A stretch of DNA of 64,000 bases, taken from contig DJMA01000041.1 of assembly GCA_002436415.1 (NCBI GenBank), forward strand, positions 1 to 64,000, in the 5' to 3' direction. Positions 34,301 through 44,146 of this stretch are shown piece after piece (the first letter of the stretch is position 1; the number at the start of each line of letters is the position of its first letter). A program made the translations under genes and the position numbers. The notes below the pieces were generated by a model, which worked only from the letters and a program-made list of their open reading frames with translations, had not been told where the DNA came from and did not search any database. The DNA is from Bdellovibrionaceae bacterium UBA6502 (GTDB lineage: Bacteria; Bdellovibrionota; Bdellovibrionia; Bdellovibrionales; UBA840).

Positions 34301-36310
34301 ATGCTTAAATTCTCTCCTAGAGTCCTAGTGTTTCTTCGTTTCATTCTATTTCATTGGATCATCTTTTTCTTAATGCGTCTGGCCTTCTTCTTTTTATTTT
34401 CAGGAGCCGCAGGGGAGCTTGAACTTGCTTCCATTTTGAAGGCTTTTTATCTAGGAGCTAAGTTTGATTTAAGAGCGGTGATGTGGTTGCTATTACCAAT
34501 GTTGGCTCTATCTTGGTTGCCTCTGATTAATCTAAGAAAAAATAGAAAATTTTGGACAGGCTTCTATGCCATCGCCTCTTTCTTTTGGTTTTCGCTGTTT
34601 TTCGTAGACTTTGGTTATTTTGCTTATCTAAATACCCGCGTTAACTCTAGTCTGATCACTTTTTTATATAACGCTAAAACTTCTGCCAATATGATCCTTG
34701 AAAATTATCCTGTTGGTTGGGGAGCATTGGCTACTTTTGTTTTCGTATACATTTACGCAAACTTTCTTAATCGCTATGTGCTTCGCCAAAACTATTTCTT
34801 TGTGATCAAAAAATCTATGCCCAATGTTTTAGGGATCATTGCCTTTTCTGTGTTATTTATCGGAGGACTTTACGGTAAGTTTTCTTACTATCCTTTGCGT
34901 TGGAGTGAAGCTTTTTTCTCTCCAAACAACTTTACCTCAAATTTAGCTTTGAACCCTCATTTGTATCTTTCAAAGACCTTAAGGCATCGCAATGTCACTT
35001 ATGATGTGGAGAGAATAAAAGAAGACTATGAATTTCTATCTGAGTATTTCGAGGTGAATAACCCAGATAAAGACTCCTTAAATTTCATTCGTCATATTCC
35101 GGCAAAAGAAAAAAGTTTTGAGAAAATGCCTAATGTTGTGGTGATCGTGATGGAGTCGTTTGTGGCCTATAAGACTGGCCTTTGGAATAATCCAATTGAT
35201 GCTGGTCCTAATGTAACTGCCTTGGCCAAAAAAGGTCTGTATTTTTCTGAGTACTATGTGCCAGTAGAAGGTACTGCTAGAAGTATGTTTGCTCTTATGA
35301 CAGGGGTTGCGGATCTTTCAAAATACAAGACGGCTAGTCGAAACCCAATGATCGTAAATCAAAATGTCATTATGAACTATTTTGATGATTACAATAAAGT
35401 GTATATGTTGGGTGGTTCGGCAAACTGGGGAAACATTCGAGGTGTGTTCTCCAATAATGTTGATGGCATTGATATCGTAGAAGAAGGGGACTATAGCGAA
35501 GACCGTGTTGACGTTTGGGGCTTATCTGACTACCACTTATTTAAAGAGGCCATTCGTAAGTTAAACTCGCAACCCAAAGACAAAAGCTTTTTCGCCGTTG
35601 TTCAGGCTTCTAGCTACCATAGACCTTATACTGTGCCAGAGAATATTCCAGGATTTCAGAGTGTTGAGAAGACTGAGGATGAGTTAAAGTACGGCGGATT
35701 TATTTCTAATCAAGAATACAATTCTTTTCGTTTTTCCGACTATTCTCTGGGTGAGTTCATGAAGTGGGCTAAAGAGCAAGACTGGTACGAAAACACTTTG
35801 TTTGTGATCACGGGAGACCATGGGGTTCCTGATAATGGTGCTCCGTTTAGAACGAAATCTCGAGTGGAAATTGAAACGGCTCCGTTTCATGTGCCTTTGA
35901 TTTTCTATAGTGAAAAGTTAATTCCAGAAGCTCAAGAGATTAAGAAAGTTGCCAGTGAAATGGATGTTATGCCGTCCATTGCTAGTTTCGTAGGGATTGA
36001 GTATAAGAACCAAGCCATGGGACGAGATTTGTTTAATCCTGCCTACGATTCTAAACGATTCGCATTAACCTATACTTACCATCGGACCGGTGAATATGGT
36101 TTGGTTGGAGAGGGGCACTACCTGAAGGTTAAGCCCAATGGAAGGTTCTTATATCAACTGGACAATGAAGCTGGTGCAGTAGACTTGAAAGAAGACAAGC
36201 CAGAGCTTTTTCAAAAAATGTCTAAGGCAGCGGATGCTCTATTAGAGTTTGGTAAATATATGCTTTATAACAACAAGCCTCTGGTGAATAAAAAGGCTCA
36301 ATTAAACTAG
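34301..36310 (+). CDS. LtaS-like membrane phosphoethanolamine/phosphoglycerol transferase
   Basis: A 669-residue protein of the alkaline phosphatase superfamily. Five membrane helices lie within residues 10-190, then a periplasmic catalytic domain: VVVIVMESF with the metal Glu, VEGTARSMFALMTG with the nucleophilic Thr, and ITGDHGVPDNG with the metal Asp and His. This is the lipoteichoic-acid-synthase-like fold; in Gram-negatives such enzymes transfer phosphoglycerol or phosphoethanolamine to glucans or lipid A. The target here is not known. AAAGGAATC precedes the ATG by 5 bases. Confidence 0.85.
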   Translation: MLKFSPRVLVFLRFILFHWIIFFLMRLAFFFLFSGAAGELELASILKAFYLGAKFDLRAVMWLLLPMLALSWLPLINLRKNRKFWTGFYAIASFFWFSLFFVDFGYFAYLNTRVNSSLITFLYNAKTSANMILENYPVGWGALATFVFVYIYANFLNRYVLRQNYFFVIKKSMPNVLGIIAFSVLFIGGLYGKFSYYPLRWSEAFFSPNNFTSNLALNPHLYLSKTLRHRNVTYDVERIKEDYEFLSEYFEVNNPDKDSLNFIRHIPAKEKSFEKMPNVVVIVMESFVAYKTGLWNNPIDAGPNVTALAKKGLYFSEYYVPVEGTARSMFALMTGVADLSKYKTASRNPMIVNQNVIMNYFDDYNKVYMLGGSANWGNIRGVFSNNVDGIDIVEEGDYSEDRVDVWGLSDYHLFKEAIRKLNSQPKDKSFFAVVQASSYHRPYTVPENIPGFQSVEKTEDELKYGGFISNQEYNSFRFSDYSLGEFMKWAKEQDWYENTLFVITGDHGVPDNGAPFRTKSRVEIETAPFHVPLIFYSEKLIPEAQEIKKVASEMDVMPSIASFVGIEYKNQAMGRDLFNPAYDSKRFALTYTYHRTGEYGLVGEGHYLKVKPNGRFLYQLDNEAGAVDLKEDKPELFQKMSKAADALLEFGKYMLYNNKPLVNKKAQLN

Positions 36311-36363
36311 AATCTAGACCTAGGTGGCGTGACAGAGTGTTGCGCCTTGTCTAGAATATTTCT

Positions 36364-37380
36364 ATGCGTTTGTTTTTAGCTCTTATTCAAATTTTATTGC
36401 TTAGTGGTGGTGTTGCAACTGTTGTCTATCACGAGCAAATCATTGAAGAGTATGACAAAAGATTTGGCGAGAAAGACGATCGCCAAGTGGTTGCTGAAGT
36501 TCTTTCCAGTTCAGGAAACGTTCGTTACAAATTACCAAAAACTCTGATTTACAAAAAGGTTCGCAAAGATTTAGATCTAAAGCTTCGAGACACCATTACA
36601 ACGGATTCAGGTGCGAACGCAAAGCTTAGGTTTTCTGATGGTTTGGAGCTTGAAATTGGAGAGAACTCCTTTTTGGTTTTAGATCAAAATGAAGAGGCCA
36701 ATGCTAAGGGGATTAAAATTTCCTTCCTTCGTGGTAACTTTAAGGTGCTAAAGCGTGGTAAGGCCGGTAATGCGACCTTAATTAAAAACACGAACAAACT
36801 AAAACAAGATATCGTAATTGATCCTTCTGCTGATAAAAGCGCTAAACCTATCGTGATTCGTTCTCAACAAAGTAAAGACTTCAAGCGTCTTCTGAGTCAA
36901 AAGCAAAATGAAGCCGCGAGGAAAGCTAGTGTTCCTGAGGAAATGAATGAAGCTCCTGAAATGAATGAGAAAAGTGCCATGATAGATCCTGTGGCGCCTA
37001 AGGCAGTGAACTCTGATTTAAGGTCAAGAGACTTGCAAAGAAAAGAAAAGAAAGCGGTCATTAAAAAGAGTGTTTTTGAACTAAGAGAAGAGAAAGAAAC
37101 TCTTCCAGAATCTTATATTGTTGGAATCATCAAAAAACAAAAACCGTTTTTTAATCGCTGCTACGCTCAACATTTAAGGTTAAATCCAGAGGCTGAAGGT
37201 AGAATTGATTTTAGTTTTACGATCAATCCTAAGGGGGATGTGATTGATGTTCGAGTATTGCGAGCTACGATCAATGATCCAAGGCTTCATCGTTGTAGTA
37301 TTAATGTCATCGAGAGAGCGAAATTTAAGGCCTTTAATGGCGATCCAGTTGTGGTGAACTACCCATTCTATTTTGAATAA
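36364..37380 (+). CDS. FecR-domain protein with AgmX/PglI-type C-terminus
   Basis: A 338-residue protein with an N-terminal anchor or signal helix (residues 2-20). A FecR-like region follows (DTITTDSGANAKLRFSDG, then GENSFLVLDQNE). A charged linker leads to a C-terminal TonB-like AgmX/PglI domain: IIKKQKPFFNRCYAQHL, FSFTINPKGDVIDVRV, INVIERAKFKAF. Such proteins are typical of delta-type proteobacteria and are linked to envelope or motility complexes. Role unknown. It starts 53 bases after the LtaS-like gene. Confidence 0.78.
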   Translation: MRLFLALIQILLLSGGVATVVYHEQIIEEYDKRFGEKDDRQVVAEVLSSSGNVRYKLPKTLIYKKVRKDLDLKLRDTITTDSGANAKLRFSDGLELEIGENSFLVLDQNEEANAKGIKISFLRGNFKVLKRGKAGNATLIKNTNKLKQDIVIDPSADKSAKPIVIRSQQSKDFKRLLSQKQNEAARKASVPEEMNEAPEMNEKSAMIDPVAPKAVNSDLRSRDLQRKEKKAVIKKSVFELREEKETLPESYIVGIIKKQKPFFNRCYAQHLRLNPEAEGRIDFSFTINPKGDVIDVRVLRATINDPRLHRCSINVIERAKFKAFNGDPVVVNYPFYFE

Positions 37381-37501
37381 CTAAAAAATGAATCCTTCTT
37401 TAGCAGATTGGTGTTGTGCGTGGCGACATCTTTGCATTACTTCATGATTTAAATCCCTCACTCCATTAAAATCAATTTTTAAAAAAATAAGGAGTCATTC
37501 C

Positions 37502-38624
37502 ATGGCGATGGCAACAGAACAATTAGAAGTTAAAAACCAATTAAAAACTCTGCAAAGCGATATTTCCGATTTGCGGGGGTATCTTTGACATAGATGGTAA
37601 AAAGCGGCAGTTAGATAAAATTGCCATGGATATGGAAAATCCTGAGGTCTGGAATCAGCCAGATAAAATGCAAAGCCTCAATCAAGAAAAATCTTATTTA
37701 GAAAAATCCTTAGCGGATTATGATTTAGTGAAAACTAGCTTGGATGATGCCTTTGTATTGTTGGATATGGCTGTGGAAGCCAATGATGAAGATAGTTTTC
37801 AAGAGGTAAAGCAGGAGCTATTAAAGCTGCAAGAAACCTATCAAGCCCTAGAGTTAAAAACCATGATGACTGGGGAGACAGACCCAAACTCTTGCTTCTT
37901 ATCCATTAACTCGGGAGCAGGTGGTACAGAGGCTTGTGATTGGGCCAATATGCTACTGCGTATGTACACGCGCTTTGCTGAAAAGTCAGACTATAAAGTA
38001 GAAATGATCGAGTTTACCGATGGTGACTCTGCTGGTATTAAATCCGCTACCATTCAAATTTCGGGGCCATATGCTTATGGAAACCTAAAGGCAGAAAGCG
38101 GTGTTCATCGTTTGGTGAGAATCAGTCCATTTGATAGTAATGCAAGAAGACACACTTCCTTTGCTAGTATTTTTGTGTGGCCTGAAATTGATGACAATAT
38201 AGAAGTGCAAATTAAAGATGAAGATGTTCGTGTTGATACTTATCGTGCCAGTGGAGCTGGAGGACAGCATATTAACAAAACGGATTCTGCTGTTAGGATG
38301 ACTCACGTTCCAACCGGAATTGTAGTTCAGTGTCAAAACCAAAGGTCGCAACACGCTAACCGTGATCAGGCGATGAAGATGTTGCGTGCCGCGCTTTATG
38401 AAAAAGAACTAGAAGAGCGAAACAAAGAAAAAGATGCATTAAATTCTAGTAAAATGGCAAATGAATGGGGATCACAAATTCGATCGTATGTGATGCATCC
38501 TTATCAAATGGTAAAAGACCATCGTACTAGTTATGAGACTAGTCAGGTGGACTCTGTAATGGACGGTGCCTTGGATGAGTTTTTATACCACTTCTTAAAA
38601 TGGCAGGCGGGTAAGAATGCTTGA
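37502..38624 (+). CDS. prfB: Peptide chain release factor 2, with programmed +1 frameshift
   Basis: RF2, 373 residues after frameshifting. The zero frame starts at ATG 37502 (AAGGAG upstream) and runs 28 codons to an in-frame TGA at 37586-37588; the remaining frame starts at 37587. RF2 motifs in the long part: GGTEACDWANML, the stop-codon tripeptide SPF in RISPFDSNARRHTSF, and the peptidyl-hydrolysis loop SGAGGQHINKTDSAVR. RF2 reads UGA and UAA. The join is 37502..37585 plus 37587..38624. The 3' end overlaps the next gene by 8 bases. Confidence 0.95.
37575..37589 (+). promoter_or_regulatory. prfB: Programmed +1 frameshift site of prfB
   Basis: The sequence GGGGGTATCTTTGAC gives the classic RF2 site: an internal SD-like G-run 3 bases before the slippery CTT, then TGA and C. 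Low RF2 slows reading of UGA and lets the ribosome slip to GAC, an autoregulatory loop known from E. coli and most bacteria. Confidence 0.93.
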
Positions 38625-39819
38625 GTTTTGGCTGAGTATGCGTTTTTTGAAAGGTGCCGGTAAATTCATTGGCATTAGTTCCAAGTTATCCATTGCTGGG
38701 TTAATTATTGGAGTGGGTGTTTTACTTGCTGCTATGGCTGTGGTGGAGGGCTTTCAAAAAACCATTAAAGACTCGGTGATTGATCTTTCTGGGCATATCG
38801 TTTTGATTAAACGTGGAACCTATTTATCTGGTATCGATGAGCTTAAGAAAAAAATCAATAACACCATCCCTAAATACACAGCAAGTCCATTTATTCACGC
38901 CGAAGCAATGTTGCCACACAATGGCCAGGTTCGAGGGATCATGGTTCAGGGAATGGCTAAAGACGGAGTTCGAGCGCCGAGCTTAAAAAAACGACTTATT
39001 AAAGGAAAGTGGCCGAGTAGCTCTGAGCACATTCTTATTGGTAAAGAGTTGGCAAAGCAAATGGATATTAAAATTGGCGATACTTTAAAAGTGGTAGTAC
39101 CCATGCCTTCAAAGGTAAATAGCAATCAGTTTCAACCTAAGCTCACTGAGGTTAGATTGAGCGGAATAATGGACTTTGGAAAATATGAGTACAATGAGAG
39201 GATGTTGGTTGCACACAATGAGCTTGTGCAAAAAATGTTAGGTTTAAACGCAAAGGCTTTTTCTGGTTTGCGAATTATGCTACCAGATTCTGAGACGGCG
39301 GTGGTAGACGCCTCTAAAATTTCTCAAGCACTAGGTTACCCTTATTACACTCGCAGTTGGTATGAGTTGAATCTTAATTTTTTTGAGGCCCTAAAGTTAG
39401 AAAAAATGGTCTTGTTTATAGTGCTTTCTGTAATGGTTATTGCTGCGAGTTTTAACACTTGTAGTTCTCTTTTTATTTCAGTGGTAAAGCGCTATCGTAA
39501 CATTTCAATTTTAAAAGCATTGGGGGCTGGACCAGATGTGATATTAAAAATCTTTAGTATCCAAGGCCTTTTGATTGGATTTGTAGGGACTTTTTTAGGA
39601 GTCTTGTTCGGTTTGTTTTTGGTTTATATAATTGCCAATTATTCATTGGTGGATATGCCTGCGGATATTTATAAAATCGATCGATTGCCAATTTCGTTGG
39701 ACTGGTTGGATATTGCAAAGGTTTCTTGTTTTTCATTTTTAATTAGTTTTCTTGCAAGTATTTTACCGGCAATGAAGGCATCTAAAACTTTACCAGTGGA
39801 AGGTTTACGATATGAGTAG
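38617..39819 (+). CDS. LolC/LolE-type lipoprotein-releasing permease
   Basis: A 400-residue inner-membrane protein with four helices in the MacB/FtsX-type layout: one N-terminal (around 23-45), then a periplasmic domain, then three C-terminal (about 270-292, 310-345 and 365-390). The N-terminal MRFLKGAGKFIGISSKLSIAG and ISILKALGAGP loops are typical of LolC/E. With LolD it extracts lipoproteins from the inner membrane. Only one permease gene is seen, suggesting a homodimeric LolF-like system. It overlaps prfB and lolD by 8 bases each. Confidence 0.9.
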   Translation: MLEFWLSMRFLKGAGKFIGISSKLSIAGLIIGVGVLLAAMAVVEGFQKTIKDSVIDLSGHIVLIKRGTYLSGIDELKKKINNTIPKYTASPFIHAEAMLPHNGQVRGIMVQGMAKDGVRAPSLKKRLIKGKWPSSSEHILIGKELAKQMDIKIGDTLKVVVPMPSKVNSNQFQPKLTEVRLSGIMDFGKYEYNERMLVAHNELVQKMLGLNAKAFSGLRIMLPDSETAVVDASKISQALGYPYYTRSWYELNLNFFEALKLEKMVLFIVLSVMVIAASFNTCSSLFISVVKRYRNISILKALGAGPDVILKIFSIQGLLIGFVGTFLGVLFGLFLVYIIANYSLVDMPADIYKIDRLPISLDWLDIAKVSCFSFLISFLASILPAMKASKTLPVEGLRYE

Positions 39820-40519
39820 TAAAGACGCCTTGATCAAAGCAAGTGGAATTAAAAAATCTTTCAAAACTAGAGAGAGTTCATTGGATGTTTTGAAGGGAGT
39901 GGATTTAGAGGTAATGCCTGGAGATATGCTTTGCATTCAGGGTTCGAGTGGTGCGGGGAAAAGCACGCTCTTACAAATTCTTGGTACTTTGGATCGTCCT
40001 ACCGATGGGGATTTGCGTTTTGAAGATAAGAATCTTTTAAATATGAAAGAAGATGAGTTGGCGAAATTTCGCTTAGAAAACTTAGGCTTTGTATTTCAAT
40101 TTCATCAATTGATGGCTGAGTTTAGTGCTTATGAAAACGTTGAGCTTCCTTGTCGAATCGCCGGGCTCGGTAAATCGGAAACCAAAGAGCGAGTAGAGTA
40201 TTGGGCGGAAGCATTAGGTGTGGCACATCGACTTAAGCATTTTCCATCAGAGTTAAGTGGTGGAGAGCAGCAGCGAATTGCCATTGCCAGAGCTCTAGTT
40301 ATGAAGCCAAAATTGCTTCTGGCGGATGAACCTACGGGAAATCTGGACTCTGAGAATACCGCAAATACTGCTGAACTTTTAATCAAGCTCCATGAGGAGT
40401 ATGGAATCAGTATAGTGGCTGTTAGTCACGATGATGACTTCGCAAAGCGCTTTCCTCGCAGAAAAAGACTAATTGATGGTCATTGGGAGAAGATCGACCG
40501 CAATTTGCTTTTTCAATAG
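39812..40519 (+). CDS. lolD: LolD, lipoprotein-releasing ABC ATPase
   Basis: A 235-residue MacB-group ATPase. Walker A GSSGAGKST, Q-loop FVFQFHQLMAEFSAYENVELP (FQ and the LLPEF-like stretch typical of LolD), signature LSGGEQQRIAIARAL, Walker B LLLADEPTGNLD and switch His in SVVAVSHD-like IVAVSHDDDF. It drives the permease encoded just upstream (8-base overlap). Confidence 0.92.
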   Translation: MSSKDALIKASGIKKSFKTRESSLDVLKGVDLEVMPGDMLCIQGSSGAGKSTLLQILGTLDRPTDGDLRFEDKNLLNMKEDELAKFRLENLGFVFQFHQLMAEFSAYENVELPCRIAGLGKSETKERVEYWAEALGVAHRLKHFPSELSGGEQQRIAIARALVMKPKLLLADEPTGNLDSENTANTAELLIKLHEEYGISIVAVSHDDDFAKRFPRRKRLIDGHWEKIDRNLLFQ

Positions 40520-40527
40520 GCATAAAA

Positions 40528-40574
40528 GCTTCTTGTCGCACTGCTGGATGTTAGTCTTGTTTTTGACAAGAAGT
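40528..40574. other. Long-loop hairpin between lolD and bamA
   Basis: CTTCTTGTC (40529-40537) and GACAAGAAG (40565-40573) are perfect inverted 9-mers with a 27-base loop. No T-run follows. It could regulate the bamA leader or be a weak transcript boundary. Confidence 0.4.
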
Positions 40575-40650
40575 AGCACCGCCTATAAGCTCCTAAGGAA
40601 GTTTTATAAGTGTTCAAAACCATTCATTTTTTGTAGGACAGCATCGGTAT

Positions 40651-43002
40651 ATGACAGGCAACATTTTTCAGTTCTTCTTTCGTTCAAAGCTTATGTTTTT
40701 TTGCCTATTTTTATTGGTGGGTAGTTTTATAGATTTAAGCAATCAACAGGTATCCATTTTTTCTAGTGCTTATGCGCAAGCAAGATTTAAAGCTGGGAAG
40801 ATTTCAATTACAGGAAATAAAAAAATTGAAGCAGAGGCGATTAAAAAACGTCTTGCTATCGAAGAGGGAATGAGTCTTGATTCAGCGAGAGTTCGGGAAG
40901 CCATTTCTAATGTTTTTGAAATGAATTACTTTTATGACGTAAAAGTGATTCGTACAAAAAGAGCTTCTTCCTACGACCTGCAATTTGAAGTGGTAGAGAA
41001 GCCTGCCATTATGAAGATTGACTTCGTTGACAACTCTGAGTTGGATGACGAAGAGTTAATGGAGGCCATTGATCTAAAGCAATACTCCATTTTGGATCGA
41101 CAAAAGATTCGTGAAAGTGCAGAGAAGATTCAAAAGCTTTATGAGGACAAAGGTTATTTCTTAGCCAAGGTAAAAACTGAGGTGATTGAAGCCAGCGATC
41201 CTGAGCAAGGTGCTGCTTTAAACTTTATCGTAGGAGAAAATGAAAAAGTAGTTGTGCGTAAGGTAAACCTTATCGGTAACGAGCATCTGAGCGACTCAAA
41301 TTTAAAATCCTTGATGCTAACTCAAGAGGGCGGCTTTTTTAGCTTTTTTTCTGATTCTGGTGGTTTCAAAGAAGAGATGTTTGATCGAGACTTACAAGTC
41401 TTAAATCTTAGTTATTTTAACGAGGGTTTTATCCAGGTTAAGATTGATCGACCAGAAGTCTATGTAACTCCAGACAAGAAAAGCATTTATATCACCATTC
41501 GTATTGAAGAAGGCATTCAATATAATGTAGGTAACATCGATTTCTCAGGGGATTTAATCTTTGATCGAGAAGACTTACTAAAAGAAGTAAATATCAAAGA
41601 TCGCGAAGTGTTTTCTTACCAAGTTTTACAGGATGATTTGCGAGCTTTACAGGCGAAGTATGGTGATTTGGGTTATGCATTTGCCAATATAATTCCTCGC
41701 ACAAGATACCGTGTTGAAGAAAAAAAAGTAGATATCGTTTTCGAAGTAGACAAAGGCAATAAGGTTTACTTTGGAGAGTTTAGTATCACTGGAAACACAA
41801 AAACTCGCGACAAAGTGGTTCGCCGTGAATTAGTGGTTTTAGAAGGTGAGCTATATAACGAGACTAGAAAACGAGAGTCGGTAGCTAATATTCGACGTTT
41901 GGGATTCTTTGATGATGTGGTTTTTAAACAAAAATCCCGACCAGAATCTCCTGAAATTTTAGATGTTGAAATCATCGTAAAAGAGCGTAACACCGGAAGT
42001 TTGCAGGTTGGAGCGGGTTATTCCAATCGTGATAGTTTCATTTTTAATGCTAACGTAACTGAGCAAAACTTGTTTGGTCGCGGTCAAAAGTTTGGTCTAA
42101 ACATTCAGTACGCAAAGACGACCAACACTTTCAAATTAAGCATGACTGAGCCTTACTGGAATGACTCTCAGTGGTCTGTGGGTGGAGAAATTTTCCAAAT
42201 CGATAACCGTGAAAACGATTTTAGACCGTATAAAGATTTAACTCGCGGTTTGGCTTTGAGGCTTGGTTATCCAATCGCAAAGTACTTACGAATCTATGGC
42301 GGTTATCGCTTTGAAGACGTAGTAAATTTCTCAGTAGACTCCGAGGTAGATCCAAGTCTTTACCCGAGTGAATCTGTTTTGGGTGTAACCAATATTTTAA
42401 CTGGTTCTATTGAATATGATTCAAGAAATGATCGTTTTTCACCAAGTGATGGACAGTTTGCAAGTTTAGGAATTTCGCATGCTGGTTTAGGTGGAGATCA
42501 CGCCTACAACTCGGTAAACATTAAATACCAATACTTCAAAAATGTTTTTTGGGACGTAGTTTGGAGAAACAACTTAGTTCTTGGTTACATCTGGAATGAT
42601 GGTGATGAAGAGATCCCATTTAATAAGCTTTTCTTATTAGGTGGTGCTTATACACTTAAAGGTTATGACTACGGTAGCGTAGGTGAGAGACTGTTTGACT
42701 CTATTAAAGGTGAGGATGTTCCTTTTGGTGGGGAAAGACAGGCCTATTATAACCTTGAGTTTGAATTTCCTTTAGTTAAGGAAGCAAACATTAAAGGTGT
42801 TGTTTTCTATGACATGGGATTTGCTTATACAGATTTAGACCCAGGTGAGAGCCTGAGTGATATTTTACAGAAAGATTATGGTTTTGGTTTTAGATGGTTT
42901 TCACCGATTGGTCCGCTTCGTTTCGAATGGGGTACTGCGATCAATCCAAAAGACTATCATGACGATCGAAACTTTGAGTTTTCCATTGGTGCACCTTTCT
43001 AA
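40651..43002 (+). CDS. bamA: BamA, outer-membrane protein assembly factor
   Basis: A 783-residue protein of normal BamA length. A signal peptide ends SSAYA (cleaved near residue 42). Five POTRA-like repeats cover roughly residues 45-390, each with the ITGN/FVDN-type strand and helix pattern (KISITGNKKIEA, KIDFVDNSELDD, KVNLIGNEHLSD, NIDFSGDLIFD, EFSITGNTKTRD). The C-terminal Omp85 beta-barrel includes LLGGAYTLKGYDYGS, the counterpart of the conserved VRGF loop, and ends in an aromatic strand (FEFSIGAPF). BamA folds outer-membrane proteins. Skp follows 17 bases downstream. Confidence 0.96.
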   Translation: MTGNIFQFFFRSKLMFFCLFLLVGSFIDLSNQQVSIFSSAYAQARFKAGKISITGNKKIEAEAIKKRLAIEEGMSLDSARVREAISNVFEMNYFYDVKVIRTKRASSYDLQFEVVEKPAIMKIDFVDNSELDDEELMEAIDLKQYSILDRQKIRESAEKIQKLYEDKGYFLAKVKTEVIEASDPEQGAALNFIVGENEKVVVRKVNLIGNEHLSDSNLKSLMLTQEGGFFSFFSDSGGFKEEMFDRDLQVLNLSYFNEGFIQVKIDRPEVYVTPDKKSIYITIRIEEGIQYNVGNIDFSGDLIFDREDLLKEVNIKDREVFSYQVLQDDLRALQAKYGDLGYAFANIIPRTRYRVEEKKVDIVFEVDKGNKVYFGEFSITGNTKTRDKVVRRELVVLEGELYNETRKRESVANIRRLGFFDDVVFKQKSRPESPEILDVEIIVKERNTGSLQVGAGYSNRDSFIFNANVTEQNLFGRGQKFGLNIQYAKTTNTFKLSMTEPYWNDSQWSVGGEIFQIDNRENDFRPYKDLTRGLALRLGYPIAKYLRIYGGYRFEDVVNFSVDSEVDPSLYPSESVLGVTNILTGSIEYDSRNDRFSPSDGQFASLGISHAGLGGDHAYNSVNIKYQYFKNVFWDVVWRNNLVLGYIWNDGDEEIPFNKLFLLGGAYTLKGYDYGSVGERLFDSIKGEDVPFGGERQAYYNLEFEFPLVKEANIKGVVFYDMGFAYTDLDPGESLSDILQKDYGFGFRWFSPIGPLRFEWGTAINPKDYHDDRNFEFSIGAPF

Positions 43003-43019
43003 GAATAAGGAGAAAGAGA

Positions 43020-43535
43020 ATGAAGAAAATAATTGGAATTTTTTTGGTATGTTTGATCGGGCTTCCTGCTTTTGCTGAAATGAAAATGGGAGTTGTAGAT
43101 ATTCGTAAAGCCATTTCTACAGTGACAGCTGGTAAAGCTGCTATGGAAAAAATCAAAAAAGAGTTCAAAGCGAAAGAAAAAGAGTTTCAAGCAAAAGAGA
43201 AGAAACTTTTAGATATGAAAAAAGACATCGAGAAAAAAGCAGTTGCTTTAAGCGATGATCAAAAAAGAGCGAAAGCAATGGAGTTTCAACAAAAAATGGT
43301 GGCTTTCCAAAACGAAGTTAGAAAAAGCCAAGAGGCAATTGCTCTTCGTGAACGTGAATTAACTGCGCCAATTTTGCAAGAGTTAGAAAAGCAAATCGCT
43401 GTTTTGGCTAAAGAAAAAGGTTTGGCAATGGTTTTTCAAAAAGCAGAGCAAAACATTGTGTATGTGGATAAAAAACACGATTACACAGATTCATTGGTTG
43501 AAAAATTCAATGCTAGCTACAAAGCAAAGAAGTAG
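43020..43535 (+). CDS. skp: Skp/OmpH periplasmic chaperone
   Basis: A 171-residue protein with a signal peptide (MKKIIGIFLVCLIGLPAFA). The strand KMGVVDIRKAISTVTAGKAA and a long charged helical hairpin (KKEFKAKEKEFQAKEKKLL) are the Skp jellyfish-arm pattern. The return strand includes AMVFQKAEQNIVYV. Skp holds unfolded outer-membrane proteins for BamA. AAGGAG precedes the ATG. A terminator-like hairpin follows. Confidence 0.92.
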   Translation: MKKIIGIFLVCLIGLPAFAEMKMGVVDIRKAISTVTAGKAAMEKIKKEFKAKEKEFQAKEKKLLDMKKDIEKKAVALSDDQKRAKAMEFQQKMVAFQNEVRKSQEAIALRERELTAPILQELEKQIAVLAKEKGLAMVFQKAEQNIVYVDKKHDYTDSLVEKFNASYKAKK

Positions 43536-43573
43536 TCTTAGATCAAATTTTAAAGATCTAGTTAAAAACAAAT

Positions 43574-43604
43574 GGTTTAGGGGGTAAAAGCCTTAAACCT
43601 TTTT
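43574..43604 (+). terminator. Terminator-like hairpin between skp and fabZ
   Basis: GGTTTAGGG (43574-43582) pairs with CCTTAAACC (43591-43599) with a G-T wobble, followed by five T. It could partly uncouple bamA-skp from the lipid A genes. Confidence 0.6.
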
Positions 43605-43636
43605 GTGTTTCAAGGCTTTGAAAAAAGGGGCTTAAT

Positions 43637-44134
43637 ATGTCGACTGAAATTAATTTAGATTTGGAACTACCTGTGTTTTCTTCACAACTCGAAAAAATAC
43701 TACCACATCGATATCCATTTTTGTTAATCGATCGTTGGTTGGAAGTTTCTGGGGGAAGTGTTGAAAACAGAACGGGGAGAAAAGTGAAGGCTTTGAAAAA
43801 CCTAACCAATAACGAAGCTTTTTTTCAAGGACACTTTCCAGGGAATCCAATTATGCCAGGTGTTTTGAGTTTGGAGGCATTGGCACAAACTTCTGCATTG
43901 TGTGCCTACATTCCTTTGGCGGATAAAAACTATGAGTTTTATATTGTTTCAGCAGATAAAGTACGTTTTCGTCGACAAATTGTTCCTGGGGATCAGTTAG
44001 AGTTAGAAGTAGAAGTTTTAAAGGATCGTAAAAGAATGATTCTTTTTCAAGGTAAGGCCTTTGTAGATGGTGAGTTGGCCACAGAAGCGCAGTTCATGGC
44101 TCAGGTTTTAGTGAAAGATAAGAAAGTAAATTAA
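43637..44134 (+). CDS. fabZ: FabZ, 3-hydroxyacyl-ACP dehydratase
   Basis: A 165-residue hotdog-fold enzyme. LPHRYPFLLIDR and FFQGHFPGNPIMPGVLSLEALAQ are the hallmark motifs, with catalytic His66 and Glu80. FabZ dehydrates 3-hydroxyacyl-ACP in fatty-acid elongation and shares that substrate with LpxA, encoded 12 bases downstream. Confidence 0.95.
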   Translation: MSTEINLDLELPVFSSQLEKILPHRYPFLLIDRWLEVSGGSVENRTGRKVKALKNLTNNEAFFQGHFPGNPIMPGVLSLEALAQTSALCAYIPLADKNYEFYIVSADKVRFRRQIVPGDQLELEVEVLKDRKRMILFQGKAFVDGELATEAQFMAQVLVKDKKVN

Positions 44135-44146
44135 AGGAGAAGGTTC

